Shown here piece after piece: positions 8,486-18,018 of a stretch of DNA of 64,000 nucleotides. Numbering within the stretch: the stretch's first letter is position 1; each line of letters starts with the position of its first letter. Position numbers and translations under genes: made by a program. The notes under the pieces were generated by a model. It was given only the letters and a program-made list of their open reading frames with translations, was not told the origin of the DNA and did no database searches. The stretch is from Moraxellaceae bacterium (GTDB lineage: Bacteria; Pseudomonadota; Gammaproteobacteria; Pseudomonadales; Moraxellaceae): positions 558,001 to 622,000 of the forward strand of contig JAUXVU010000023.1 in assembly GCA_030680295.1 (NCBI GenBank), read 5' to 3'.

Positions 8486-9529
8486 TTAACCAGCCTGCAT
8501 GGCATCACGCCAAAGTGTTTGCTGTGGCATGACCGCCGCCACTGGCTGCACATCAGGCGCAAAGGTTTCTGACTCTTGCTTAGGGTGAATACCTAAACGC
8601 TTAAACAGCTGACGATCCGCTTCCGCTTCAGGGTTGCTAGTGGTCAGTAATTTTTCACCATAAAAAATCGAGTTCGCACCGGCTAAAAAACACAGCGATT
8701 GAATCGCTTCTGGCATTTGTTCACGGCCAGCGGACAATCGCACCATGCTTTTCGGCATCAAGATACGCGCCACCGCAATGGTTCGCACAAACTCAAAGGG
8801 GTCTAAGTCTTCGACATCACCTAACGGCGTACCAGCAATTTTCACCAACTGATTAATGGGCACTGAATCTGGATGCGCGGGCAATGTCGCCAACTGTGTC
8901 AGCAGACCGACACGGTCTTCGCGTCGCTCGCCTAAACCGACAATGCCGCCCGCACACACTTTCATGCCGGCATCACGCACATGCGCCAAGGTGTCTAAGC
9001 GATCTTGATAACTACGGGTAGTAATAATTTGGTTGTAGTGCTCAGGGCTGGTGTCCAGATTATGGTTGTAATAGTCCAGACCGGCCTGTGCCAACTCTTG
9101 TGCTTGGTTAGACTCTAGCATACCTAAGGTCATACAAGTCTCTAGACCCAATGACTTCACCTGACGCACCATCTCCAACACATAGGGCATGTCTTTCTCA
9201 CGTGGACTGCGCCAAGCCGCTCCCATGCAAAAGCGCGAAGCACCCTTTTCTTTGGCATTTTTCGCTTCCTGAACTACCTTTTCGATAGCCAGTAGCTTTT
9301 CTTTATCAAGACCAGTGTCGTAATGACCAGACTGCGAACAGTATTTGCAATCCTCCGGACAGGCGCCTGTTTTGATTGATAACAAGGTGCTGACCTGTAC
9401 GGCATTGGCATCAAAATACTGACGATGCACTTGCTGAGCACGAAACAGCAGGTCATTAAAGGGCAGTTCAAACAAGGCACGCACTTCTGGGCGTGTCCAG
9501 TTATGGCGAATTTCAGGGACGACCGTCAT
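8486..9529 (-). CDS. bioB: Biotin synthase
   Basis: Radical SAM enzyme inserting sulfur into dethiobiotin to form biotin, using a [4Fe-4S] and a [2Fe-2S] cluster. The radical SAM cysteines are C57, C61 and C64 in [13 protein letters not shown]. Downstream are [11 protein letters not shown] and GGIVGLGE. Length, 347 residues, is typical. It is the first gene of bioBFHCD. The ATG (9529) has a good GAGGA ribosome-binding site on the minus strand, and its start codon shares bases with the start codon of divergent comF (CATG at 9527-9530). The bioB promoter and operator must therefore lie inside the comF coding region; a candidate operator is at 9586-9620. Confidence 0.97.
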   Translation of the reverse strand: MTVVPEIRHNWTRPEVRALFELPFNDLLFRAQQVHRQYFDANAVQVSTLLSIKTGACPEDCKYCSQSGHYDTGLDKEKLLAIEKVVQEAKNAKEKGASRFCMGAAWRSPREKDMPYVLEMVRQVKSLGLETCMTLGMLESNQAQELAQAGLDYYNHNLDTSPEHYNQIITTRSYQDRLDTLAHVRDAGMKVCAGGIVGLGERREDRVGLLTQLATLPAHPDSVPINQLVKIAGTPLGDVEDLDPFEFVRTIAVARILMPKSMVRLSAGREQMPEAIQSLCFLAGANSIFYGEKLLTTSNPEAEADRQLFKRLGIHPKQESETFAPDVQPVAAVMPQQTLWRDAMQAG

Positions 9530-10277
9530 GATGATTCCTCAGGTGACGCAAAGACTGGGCTCGATTCTGGCGAGCTTTACCCACCATCGTCAACTTTTAA
9601 TTAGCCAAATAGTTGACCATTGCCGTGGCAACCAATGTTTATTGTGTGCTGACACTTCAGTAAATGAGTGTTTATGCCCACCATGTTCGGCCGACCTAGC
9701 TTGGTTAAGCGAGACTTGCCACCGTTGCGCACTGCCTCATGAAGGCGACGATATTTGTCATTATTGTGACGATGACTTTGGTCCGGACCATACTCTGGCA
9801 GTGTTTGCTTATCAGTTTCCGGTTAATGCACTGATGGCAGAGTTTAAGTATCGTGCCCTAATGGCAGTGACTGATTTATTTGCCGCACGTTTAAACGACC
9901 TAGCATTAAGCAGTTCACTTCCGGATTTCATCGTTGCTGTGCCCATGCATCATCAACGACTTCGTCAGCGCGGTTATAACCCTGCACTTCTTCTGGCTAA
10001 GCAAGTAGCAAAACGACTACATGTACCATTACTTACTAATGCTTTAGTTCGCCAGCACGATGGACAACAACAAAAATCACTTAGCGCCGAACAACGCTTA
10101 ATTAATTTGCAAAACGCTTTTGCTTGGCAAGGTCCCTCGTTGCAAGGGCGACATATCGCTATTATTGATGACGTCATGACGACTGGCGCCACTGCTCAAG
10201 TTATCAGCAAATTACTACGGCAAGCAGGTGCTGTTAGTGTGTCCGCTTGGGTCATAGCACGAACATTGCCGAGTTAG
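9528..10277 (+). CDS. comF: ComF family phosphoribosyltransferase-like protein
   Basis: ComF/GntX family; members take part in DNA uptake and use of external DNA. The 249-residue product has an N-terminal cysteine cluster (C37/C40, C50/C53, C64/C67, C77/C80, all CxxC pairs) likely to bind zinc, followed by a phosphoribosyltransferase fold ([22 protein letters not shown]) ending in the PRPP loop [14 protein letters not shown] near residue 220. The assigned ATG (followed by a second ATG) has AGGGA 8 bases upstream. No other ATG occurs in the first 100 residues. The gene starts within the bioB start codon on the other strand, so its own promoter must be inside bioB. Confidence 0.88.
   Translation: MMIPQVTQRLGSILASFTHHRQLLISQIVDHCRGNQCLLCADTSVNECLCPPCSADLAWLSETCHRCALPHEGDDICHYCDDDFGPDHTLAVFAYQFPVNALMAEFKYRALMAVTDLFAARLNDLALSSSLPDFIVAVPMHHQRLRQRGYNPALLLAKQVAKRLHVPLLTNALVRQHDGQQQKSLSAEQRLINLQNAFAWQGPSLQGRHIAIIDDVMTTGATAQVISKLLRQAGAVSVSAWVIARTLPS
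9586..9620 (-). promoter_or_regulatory. Candidate biotin repressor (BirA) operator for bioBFHCD
   Basis: Ten-base arms (9586-9595 and 9611-9620) are inverted complements with one mismatch and a 15-base spacer; the central seven bases, GTCAACT and AGTTGAC, are perfect. Arm length and spacing resemble the BirA operator (TTGTAAACC, 15-16 bases, GGTTTACAA), and each half matches 6 of 9 positions. It sits 57 bases upstream of the bioB ATG, where the promoter is expected, but inside the coding region of comF. Confidence 0.5.
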
Positions 10278-10387
10278 ATACTAGAGTGGGCTTTTGTCAT
10301 TAAGCTGTCAGTTTTTCCAGACATAGTTGCTAGTCGACAGGTACTATGCGTTGTTAGAATGGCAACAAACAAAGAGAGTCAACCACT

Positions 10388-11338
10388 ATGCTGATGGCCT
10401 TTACCCTGAACAAGGGTTTGCTCGAGCCAGTGGCCATTAATGCCGCCGAAGACTTAATTTCAGAAATCCTCTGGGTCGATATGATCAACCCCAGCGATGA
10501 GGAGCGTGAGTGGGTTCGTGAAGCCTACGGTCAAGAGCTGCCCAGTATTGATGACTTATACGAAATTGAAGCCACTTCGCGCTTTTATGAAAACGACTTC
10601 GGCCTACACATCAGTTCTTACTTCTTAAATTACGCTGACCAATCATCTAACAACATTTCTGCTGCCTTTGTTTTTAATGGCGACCGCTTATTTACACTAC
10701 GCGAAGAAGAGTTAGCCGCTTTCCGCTTGTTCCGATTACGCGCACGTAAAGGCTTAGTCAACGTCAGCAACCCAAAGTCCATTCTCATTGGTCTATTTGA
10801 AACCAAGGTAGAAAATCTTGCCGACATGATTGAACGTGTTGCTGAGGACCTAGAAAAAACCAGCACACAGGTGTTAAGCAACTCTGAAGCTGACGACATG
10901 GAAACCTTGTTGACGGTTATTGCACAGCAAGAAGACATTATCGGGAAGGTGCGTATTTCTATGGTGGATTTGCAGCGCATGCTCTATCTGCTATTACGTT
11001 CAGGCATGCTTAATGCCGAGCTCAGTGAGCGTCTACGCGACATTATTCGTGACTCTGAGTCACTGATTGCTCACACCGCATTTTTGTTCGACAAAATCAA
11101 GTTCTTGCTCGATACCACACTGGGTTTTATTAACGTCAACCAAAGTAAAATCATTAAAATCTTCTCCGTTGCCGCCGTTATTTTTCTGCCACCAACCATG
11201 GTTGCCAGCATCTACGGTATGAACTTTGAGTTTATGCCCGAACTCACGTGGCAATATGGTTATGCCTTTGGTTTAGGCATGATGGTGTTGTCAGCACTTA
11301 CACCTTTTCTCTATTTTAAACACCGCAAGTGGCTATAA
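10388..11338 (+). CDS. corA: CorA family magnesium/divalent metal channel
   Basis: Inner-membrane pentameric channel for Mg2+ (also Co2+ or Ni2+). The 316-residue protein has a large acidic cytoplasmic N-terminal domain, a long helix, and two C-terminal membrane segments (about 255-275 and 290-310). Between them is the selectivity motif YGMNFEFMPEL (GMN at 277-279). The start ATG has a purine-rich AAAGAGAG about 10 bases upstream; a second ATG two codons later is possible. The 110-base gap to comF must contain the promoter; weak elements (TCGACA, TAGAAT at 10355-10360) are visible. The stop overlaps the next gene by 10 bases. Confidence 0.95.
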   Translation: MLMAFTLNKGLLEPVAINAAEDLISEILWVDMINPSDEEREWVREAYGQELPSIDDLYEIEATSRFYENDFGLHISSYFLNYADQSSNNISAAFVFNGDRLFTLREEELAAFRLFRLRARKGLVNVSNPKSILIGLFETKVENLADMIERVAEDLEKTSTQVLSNSEADDMETLLTVIAQQEDIIGKVRISMVDLQRMLYLLLRSGMLNAELSERLRDIIRDSESLIAHTAFLFDKIKFLLDTTLGFINVNQSKIIKIFSVAAVIFLPPTMVASIYGMNFEFMPELTWQYGYAFGLGMMVLSALTPFLYFKHRKWL

Positions 11339-12363
11339 CACGTTACGCCGACAACCCTGAACTGTTGGCGCTAGACCGCCTAATCGATAAGGCTGGCTCA
11401 CGTATTTGTTCTGAAGTCATCACTCAAATTGCTGTCGACGACCATAACCTACCTATTTGGGCCATCACCTTAGGCAATCGCAACCCTGACTGTCCAGCGG
11501 TGGGCTTTTTTGGTGGCGTGCATGGCGTTGAGCGCATTGGCAGCCAGGTACTCATTGCCTATTTAAGCAACTTAGTAGAGCGCCTGACGTGGGATAACAC
11601 CCTGCACGATTTGCTAAATCAGATTCGCTTGGTCTTTGTGCCCATCGTTAACCCAGGTGGATTTTTGCGCGGAACACGCGCCAACCCAAACGGTGTGGAC
11701 TTGATGCGTCATGCCCCCATTGATGCCACTACTGATGTCAGTTGGCCCTTGGGTGGGCAGCGTTTAAGCCGGCATCTACCATGGTATCGCGGCATAAAAT
11801 CTGCAGAGCCTGAAGCCGAAGCTGCTGCGCTGTTCAAGACGGTACGTGAACGCTTGCTAAACCATCGCTTCTCGATTGCCATTGATTGTCACTCTGGCTT
11901 CGGTTTCCGTGATCGCATCTGGTTTCCTTATGCCGGTCGACGAGATCCGCTACAGCATTTGGCAGAAGCCTATGCCTTAAGTGAGCAGTTTAGTCGCACT
12001 TATCCTCACCACAGTTTTTACGTTATGGAGCCACAGAGCCTGAACTACACCACACATGGTGATGTCTGGGATTATCTCTATGATGAAGCCATTCGCACAC
12101 ATCCCAATAATGTATTTTTGCCGCTGACCTTAGAGATGGGCTCGTGGACGTGGATGAAAAAAAACCCTCGCCAACTGCTAGATCCTTTGGGGTTATTTAA
12201 TCCGATGCTGCCGCACCGCCAAGCACGCGTACTGCGACGTCACGTCACCTTATTTGACTTCTTGCAGCAGTCTGCGGTGAGTTATAAACGCTGGATGCCG
12301 GAAGGTGAGCAACGTCAACAGCTACATCAAGAAGCATTACAACGCTGGTTTCAGCCGACCTAA
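11329..12363 (+). CDS. M14-type zinc carboxypeptidase family protein
   Basis: Predicted zinc peptidase or amidase. The metal ligands of the M14 fold are visible: His65 and Glu68 in GGVHGVERIG and His188 in IDCHSGFGF. A probable catalytic Glu269 lies in LTLEMGSW, and NPGGFLRGTRANPNGVDL carries the substrate-binding Asn/Arg region. There is no signal peptide, so it should be cytoplasmic. It starts with GTG 10 bases before the corA stop, so the two genes are probably translationally coupled. The substrate is unknown. It converges with, and overlaps by 4 bases, the metallo-beta-lactamase-fold gene on the other strand. Confidence 0.82.
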   Translation: MAITRYADNPELLALDRLIDKAGSRICSEVITQIAVDDHNLPIWAITLGNRNPDCPAVGFFGGVHGVERIGSQVLIAYLSNLVERLTWDNTLHDLLNQIRLVFVPIVNPGGFLRGTRANPNGVDLMRHAPIDATTDVSWPLGGQRLSRHLPWYRGIKSAEPEAEAAALFKTVRERLLNHRFSIAIDCHSGFGFRDRIWFPYAGRRDPLQHLAEAYALSEQFSRTYPHHSFYVMEPQSLNYTTHGDVWDYLYDEAIRTHPNNVFLPLTLEMGSWTWMKKNPRQLLDPLGLFNPMLPHRQARVLRRHVTLFDFLQQSAVSYKRWMPEGEQRQQLHQEALQRWFQPT

Positions 12364-13409
12364 ACATCCAGCACTTGGCCTTCTGCCAATACCTGAAAAT
12401 CCTGCACGCTAACGGCTAGCTGAACTAAAGCGGCAGACAATTCATGCACAGGGTCAGCCATAGCTTCATCAGTCAACTGAAAAGTATTGAAGTGAATTGC
12501 TAATGAGCGGGTGGCCTGTAAGTCTTTGTGGGCACGCACCGCGTCATGCGGACACATATGCACGGGGGACATAAACCAACGTGGTGCATAAGCGCCAATG
12601 GGCAACAAGGCCAAACGTGGCGAGCCCATACGCTGCTGAATTTGTGAAAAATGTGGGCCATAACCAGTATCACCAGCAAAGTAGGCTGAGCCAAAAGGCG
12701 TTTCAACCCACAAGCTGCCCCACAAGGTGCGATTTCGATCACGTGCACCACGACCAGAAAAATGCTGGGCGGGCAAAAAGTGTAGGGTTAATGGGCCCAA
12801 TGTGGTGTGCTGCCACCAATCCAACTCGATGATATTTTCCACACCGTTGGCACGCAATAAAGTGCCGACACCAAGCCCGGTGACAATCGGCATTTGATCA
12901 CGCTTGGCTAACCACACCAGTGTGCGTAAATCTAAGTGATCATAATGGTCATGACTGAGCAAAACCGCATGAATAGGTGGCAACTGATCCAATCGCAGAC
13001 CGGGCAAGCGCACACGACGAGGGCCTAGATGTGCCGATGGACTACAACGGTCAGACCATACGGGATCCGTTAACAAATTCCATGGGCCAATTTGCAATAA
13101 GACAGTGGCATGATTAATAAACGTCACTCGCCAATCGTTTAGGTCTTCACTTAAGCGCGCTGCAGGAACAACACCCTGCTCACTTGCATCCACCCATCGT
13201 GGCCATACTGATGGCTTGCGCGTTGCCAACCACTTCAATGCATCGGTTGCACCATGATTTACACGTGGGCCCGGATTAAAAAACCGATCACCACTGCAAT
13301 GATCACTGCGCCACTCGGATAAGTCAGGACGAATAAACAACTTCTCCTGCGCTGGCACTTTACGCAGTAGGTCTTCGGCTGGATTATGTGCTGGTCGTTG
13401 CCGTTGCAT
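12360..13409 (-). CDS. Metallo-beta-lactamase-fold hydrolase (NAPE-PLD/RomA-like)
   Basis: The 349-residue protein carries the binuclear metal motif HxHxDH (LLSHDHYDHLD; His153, His155, Asp157, His158), a preceding DPVWSDRCSP and LTDPVW typical of the N-acyl-phosphatidylethanolamine phospholipase D-like branch, and later PAQHFSGRG, FAGDTGYGPHF and AIHFNTF supplying other ligands. The family includes the RomA-type outer-membrane-associated hydrolases; the substrate here is unknown. Its ATG overlaps the stop of the RND pump gene (TAATG), so it is the last gene of the slt - sco - pcuC - RND run and may act on lipids or compounds linked to that pump, which is inference from position only. Confidence 0.85.
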   Translation of the reverse strand: MQRQRPAHNPAEDLLRKVPAQEKLFIRPDLSEWRSDHCSGDRFFNPGPRVNHGATDALKWLATRKPSVWPRWVDASEQGVVPAARLSEDLNDWRVTFINHATVLLQIGPWNLLTDPVWSDRCSPSAHLGPRRVRLPGLRLDQLPPIHAVLLSHDHYDHLDLRTLVWLAKRDQMPIVTGLGVGTLLRANGVENIIELDWWQHTTLGPLTLHFLPAQHFSGRGARDRNRTLWGSLWVETPFGSAYFAGDTGYGPHFSQIQQRMGSPRLALLPIGAYAPRWFMSPVHMCPHDAVRAHKDLQATRSLAIHFNTFQLTDEAMADPVHELSAALVQLAVSVQDFQVLAEGQVLDV

Positions 13410-16400
13410 TACTTCACCATACTCACTTGCTCGTTTTGCTCAGCCGAGGCACTAAATAACAAGTAGGCTGCAGGCACCACGAAAAGCGTAAAAATAGTGC
13501 CAATCGTCATGCCGCCTACAATCACCCAGCCGATGGACTGACGCACTTCCGCACCGGCACCCGAGGCCAAGGCCAGTGGCAAAGCGCCCAGCATCATGGT
13601 TGCTGCTGTCATTAAGATGGGTCGCAAACGCAATACCGAGGCATTAATAACAGCATCTAATACTGCTTCGCCTTTGTGCACACGCTGATTAGCAAACTCT
13701 ACAATCAAAATGCCATGCTTGGTAATCAAACCCACTAAGGCAATCAAACCTACTTGGCTGTATACGTTTAATGATCCACCCGTGGCATGCAGTGCCAACA
13801 ACGCTCCCAACATAGCTAAAGGTACACTCAGCATAATAACAAAGGGATGACGGAAGCTTTCAAACTGCGCGCTCAGCAGCAAGTAAATAAACAAAATGGC
13901 CAACACAAACGTGGTCAGCAAGGTTGCTCCCGCAGATAAAAATTCGCGGGTGGGACCGGACCAATCATAACTAAGTTGCGGGTTATTCAAGTCGCGCAAT
14001 TGATTTTGTAAAAACGTCACTGCGTCTGCTTGTGAATAACCAGAGGCCAAGTTTGAGGTTAGTGTGGCACTTCTTAGCTTATTAAAATGCCCCAAACTTG
14101 ATGGGCTAACCGTTTCGTCAATGCTCACTAAGCTGGCTAATGGGAGCATCTGTCCACTATTACTGCGGACATAAATCTGCGCCAAGTCACTCGATTCGCG
14201 ACGTTGTGTATCCTCGATCTGCATGATGACATCATATTGATTACCTTCGAGCTTAAAGGTTCCCAACACACGCCCACCTAAGTACGACTCCAACGCGCCA
14301 CTAATGGCATCAATACCCACACCGACCAATGCTGCTAAATCACGATCAACCGTCACAGACAACTCAGGCTTGTTTAGACGCAGATCACTAACGGGATTAA
14401 CCAAGCCCGGATTTGCCGCCGCTCGTGCCAACAGCTCATCCATCACCAGTCCCAGCTCGTCATAACTTGCCGTGGTCTGCACCACAAACTCAATCGGGCT
14501 GCTGCGATTACCCTGACCAAGTGATGCCGGCAACACCGGAATAGCCACAACCCCGGGGACCTCAGCAAGCTCTCGCGACAATTCCTGCGCCATATCCTGT
14601 GTTCGGCGCGAGCGATCATTCCAATGAATGAAACGATTGAAGCTCATAAAGCGTGTTTCATCCGGAATACCGGTGATCATGAACGTCGTTTCCCACTCGG
14701 GTAACGCTTTATAAATTTCTTCAACTTGACGGGTATAGGGATCGAAATAGGCAGGTGTCGAACCTTCAGGGCCAATACCCATATTAATAATCACGCCACG
14801 GTCTTCGGTGGGCGATAACTCACTGGGTAAGGTCTTTAATAAGACCAGTGCGGCTGCCATTAATACAACGGTGCCCAGCATCACACTCCAACGCCAGCCC
14901 AGCGCGTGGTGCAACCAAGAGCGATATCCTTCGCCTAAGCGATTCAGTCCATTTTCAATACGTTGCGACCAAGCCGGCAACTCTTTTACTGGGCGCAAAA
15001 TACGGCTGCATAACATCGGTGATAATGTCAACGCACAGAATCCGGATACCAACACCGCAGAGGCTAAGGTCAGTGCAAATTCAGCAAACAATTTACCCGT
15101 TCGACCTTCACTAAAGGCCATGGGTGCAAACACTGCCACTAGCGTTAACGTCATCGCAACCACTGCAAATCCGATCTCGCGAATACCTGTCATGGCCGCT
15201 TCTTTTGGTGGCATGCCCTCTTCGATATGACGATAAATATTCTCTAGAACAACAATAGCATCATCGACCACCAAGCCAATTGCCAAGACAAAGGCCAGCA
15301 GCGTTAATGTGTTTATTGAAAAGCCAAACGCCGCCATAAATACTAAGGCGCCAATGAGCGACACGGGAATCGCTAGCAATGGCACCAAGGTTGCGCGCAG
15401 GGTTCGTAAAAAAAAGAAAATCACTAAAACCACTAAGACCGTGGCTTCAAGCAAGGTCTTCACCACTTGCTTAATCGACTCATCAATAAAAACCGAAGCG
15501 TCATAGGCCAAGTTAAACGTCATACCCTCAGGCAACTGTGCCAACACATCTGGCAGGGCATCGCGCACACCTTGCGACACCTCTAAAGGGTTGGCAGTTG
15601 ATAGACGAATAATGCCAATACCTACACCTTCTTTGCCATTAAAGCGTGTGGTACGGCGCACGTCTTCAGCGCCCAACTCCACTCTTGCGACATCACCAAC
15701 GCGCAATAAACGACCGGAAAATTCGCCTAAAACAATATCAGCAAACTGCTCCGGTTCGTTTAAGTCGGTGGCTGCCAACACAGAAAATTCTCGTACATCA
15801 CCTTCAATTCGGCCTGCAGGCAGCTCCAAATTTTGTCGGCGCAGGGCGTTAGCAACATCTTCTGGCGTTAAACCATAACTGGCCATACGTGGAGCATCTA
15901 ACCAGACTCGCATCGCAGGACGACGCTCACCACCAATACGAATATCTGCCACACCCGGAATAGTTTGCAGACGATCTTTTAATTGTCGCTCTGCAACCAC
16001 ACTCAGCTCACGGCCATCATGGCGATCTGACGACAAGGCCAACCACATAATCGGCTGGGCATCCGCTTCGGCTTTACTGATTTGTGGCTCATCCACTTCT
16101 TGCGGTAATCGCTGTCTTACCCTCGAAACACGGTCGCGAACATCACTAGCCGCGGTGTCAACATCACGGTCTGAACGGAAGGTTAGTGAGATTTGACTGC
16201 TTTCGGCGCGACTCGTTGAGGTCATAAAATCAATACCCTCAATGCCAGACAAAGAGTCCTCCAGCACTTTAGTGACCGTTGACTCCATGATGGCGGCACT
16301 GGCTCCACGATAGGTAGTAGCCACCGTCACAACAGGCATATCAATATTGGGGTATTCACGAACTGTTAAACGATCGAAAGCGACAACGCCGGCCAAAACC

Positions 16401-16462
16401 ACCAGCAAATTCAGTACTATTGCCAACACTGGACGCTGGACACAAACCTCTGCGATGCGCAT
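13409..16462 (-). CDS. RND multidrug efflux pump, inner-membrane subunit (HAE-1 type)
   Basis: Proton-driven tripartite efflux permease of 1017 residues, the usual AcrB/MexB-class size. It begins cytoplasmic then TM1 (VLAIVLNLLVVLAGVVAF). TM4 holds the proton-relay Asp pair in AIGLVVDDAIVVLENIYRH. Two large periplasmic loops and a second set of six membrane segments follow, with GLITKHGILIVEFANQ near residue 925, the TM10 lysine motif. This is not the heavy-metal (CusA) branch on these motifs. The adaptor gene lies 3 bases upstream. No dedicated outer-membrane channel gene is adjacent, so it probably shares a TolC-like protein encoded elsewhere. Confidence 0.93.
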   Translation of the reverse strand: MRIAEVCVQRPVLAIVLNLLVVLAGVVAFDRLTVREYPNIDMPVVTVATTYRGASAAIMESTVTKVLEDSLSGIEGIDFMTSTSRAESSQISLTFRSDRDVDTAASDVRDRVSRVRQRLPQEVDEPQISKAEADAQPIMWLALSSDRHDGRELSVVAERQLKDRLQTIPGVADIRIGGERRPAMRVWLDAPRMASYGLTPEDVANALRRQNLELPAGRIEGDVREFSVLAATDLNEPEQFADIVLGEFSGRLLRVGDVARVELGAEDVRRTTRFNGKEGVGIGIIRLSTANPLEVSQGVRDALPDVLAQLPEGMTFNLAYDASVFIDESIKQVVKTLLEATVLVVLVIFFFLRTLRATLVPLLAIPVSLIGALVFMAAFGFSINTLTLLAFVLAIGLVVDDAIVVLENIYRHIEEGMPPKEAAMTGIREIGFAVVAMTLTLVAVFAPMAFSEGRTGKLFAEFALTLASAVLVSGFCALTLSPMLCSRILRPVKELPAWSQRIENGLNRLGEGYRSWLHHALGWRWSVMLGTVVLMAAALVLLKTLPSELSPTEDRGVIINMGIGPEGSTPAYFDPYTRQVEEIYKALPEWETTFMITGIPDETRFMSFNRFIHWNDRSRRTQDMAQELSRELAEVPGVVAIPVLPASLGQGNRSSPIEFVVQTTASYDELGLVMDELLARAAANPGLVNPVSDLRLNKPELSVTVDRDLAALVGVGIDAISGALESYLGGRVLGTFKLEGNQYDVIMQIEDTQRRESSDLAQIYVRSNSGQMLPLASLVSIDETVSPSSLGHFNKLRSATLTSNLASGYSQADAVTFLQNQLRDLNNPQLSYDWSGPTREFLSAGATLLTTFVLAILFIYLLLSAQFESFRHPFVIMLSVPLAMLGALLALHATGGSLNVYSQVGLIALVGLITKHGILIVEFANQRVHKGEAVLDAVINASVLRLRPILMTAATMMLGALPLALASGAGAEVRQSIGWVIVGGMTIGTIFTLFVVPAAYLLFSASAEQNEQVSMVK

Positions 16463-16465
16463 GAC

Positions 16466-17527
16466 TTAAGACTCCGCTGAGCTGGTATCCGCTAACGGCA
16501 CCACTCGCACCGGCTGCTGGTCACGATTAAGTTTATTATGGCCCGACATCACCACGACATCGCCGACATCTAAACCAGACAAAATTTGCACTTGGCCGTT
16601 TTGCCTTGCACCAGTTTCCACATTAACTGCGACTGCCTGTTCGCCATCAATTCGAAAAACCACAAATCGGCCAGCTCTTGCTACCACTGCTTGAGCTGGC
16701 AACCACAACGCAGAGCTAGCTTTTGCCACAGCAACATTAACCCGTGCAGTCATACCAGGCTGCAGACGACCATCTCGATTATTAAGCCGTACACGCACAT
16801 TTAATGCACGAGAGCCTTCCGCTAAACGTGGCTCTACCGCCTGAACAACACCACTAACTTGCATGTTTTCAAGCGCTGGAATAATCACTGCGACGGCCTG
16901 ACCGGCCTTGAGTAAACGTGCATCAGATTCGGCAATCGGCACATCAACTTTTAACGCAGCAAGAGAAACCAAGCTCACCAATGCCTGCCCCGGTTGCACC
17001 AGCTCGCCTAAACTAAACTGACGAAGACCAACGACACCATCAAAAGGAGCCACTAATCGGGACTGCACCTGCTGCGCCTGCATTCTGGCGAAATTTGCTT
17101 CGTGTGTAGCCACTTGCGACTGCAAGCGCTCCATCTCACTACGTGCCAATAAGTCTTGGGCGAACAAATCTTGAGCTCGTCGTGCATCAGAACGCGCTAA
17201 GTCACGACTGGCTTTTGCTTCCGCAACGCTAGCACTTAATGCTGCATCATCGAGCTGCACCAATAACTGCCCCGCCTTTACTTGCGCACCTTCAGCAAAA
17301 CCTATTCGCACCACACGTCCAGCAATTTCAGGCCTTAAAATCAGCTCCTCTTCTGCCCGCAACACGCCTAAAGCAGAGAGTGTTTGCGCAATATCAGCCG
17401 CTACCACTGGCCCCACTTCAACCAAGGGAGCAATACGCGCAGGGGCTTGCTGAGCACTACCACCAGAGCATGCAGCCACCATCAAAGAGGCAACTAGCAC
17501 ATGGATCCAGCGTAAATGATTCAGCAT
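16466..17527 (-). CDS. RND efflux periplasmic adaptor (membrane fusion protein)
   Basis: The 353-residue protein bridges the inner-membrane pump and an outer-membrane channel. It has a lipoprotein signal (VAAC at residues 17-20), so it should be anchored to the inner membrane. The lipoyl-like halves (ILRPEIAGRVVRIGFAEGAQVKAGQLL near 65-90 and FDGVVGLRQFSLGELV near 160) flank a helical hairpin (about 95-150), followed by beta-barrel and membrane-proximal domains. It is 3 bases before the pump gene and 8 bases after the PCuAC gene. Confidence 0.92.
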   Translation of the reverse strand: MLNHLRWIHVLVASLMVAACSGGSAQQAPARIAPLVEVGPVVAADIAQTLSALGVLRAEEELILRPEIAGRVVRIGFAEGAQVKAGQLLVQLDDAALSASVAEAKASRDLARSDARRAQDLFAQDLLARSEMERLQSQVATHEANFARMQAQQVQSRLVAPFDGVVGLRQFSLGELVQPGQALVSLVSLAALKVDVPIAESDARLLKAGQAVAVIIPALENMQVSGVVQAVEPRLAEGSRALNVRVRLNNRDGRLQPGMTARVNVAVAKASSALWLPAQAVVARAGRFVVFRIDGEQAVAVNVETGARQNGQVQILSGLDVGDVVVMSGHNKLNRDQQPVRVVPLADTSSAES

Positions 17528-17535
17528 AAATAACC

Positions 17536-18003
17536 TCAGTGATGGTGGTTGTGCTTGGGTTGACGCAAATCTGTTTTACGCACAACGGCATTAACGGTGA
17601 GCTGTTGGCCATTATCTAGACTGAAAATGACAGGAACCTTACCGCCGGGCGCTGGCGCATTGTTCATGTCCAGTAACATCACATGACTGCCGCCTGGCTG
17701 CAATTGAACACGGCCATTAGCTGGTAACTCGATGACTTTGCGCTGTGTCATACGCATGAGACCATTGTCGCGCTTCATATCATGCCACTCGACACGCTTT
17801 GCGATAGGCGATGTCATGCTAATGACGCGTACAACTTTATCACTAGCATTACTAATGACCATAAAAACTGCCGCAGCCGGACTTCCCGGCGGCACTTCAC
17901 GAATCCAAGCATCTTCAACACTGACTTGAGCAAAACCCGGCGGCGAGACTATTAATAGCAATCCGGCTAAAAAAAACGAACGAAAACTTATTCCCTGCAA
18001 CAT
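17536..18003 (-). CDS. Periplasmic copper chaperone PCu(A)C
   Basis: Small exported copper(I)-binding protein (155 residues) that helps deliver copper to the CuA site of cytochrome c oxidase. A signal peptide covers about residues 1-25. The classic H(M)x10Mx21HxM copper motif is visible: His74, Met76, Met85, then His107 and Met109 exactly 21 residues on. The C terminus ends in a histidine tail (KHNHHH), which may add metal binding. It follows the Sco gene directly, the usual partner. An AGAGG ribosome-binding site precedes the ATG. Confidence 0.93.
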   Translation of the reverse strand: MLQGISFRSFFLAGLLLIVSPPGFAQVSVEDAWIREVPPGSPAAAVFMVISNASDKVVRVISMTSPIAKRVEWHDMKRDNGLMRMTQRKVIELPANGRVQLQPGGSHVMLLDMNNAPAPGGKVPVIFSLDNGQQLTVNAVVRKTDLRQPKHNHHH

Positions 18004-18018
18004 ACTTTTTAACCTCTA

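Noticed and set aside
14808-15230. Plus-strand 140-codon open frame opposite the RND pump
   Set aside because: It is a shadow of the pump's codon pattern with low-complexity Thr/Ala/Ser composition.
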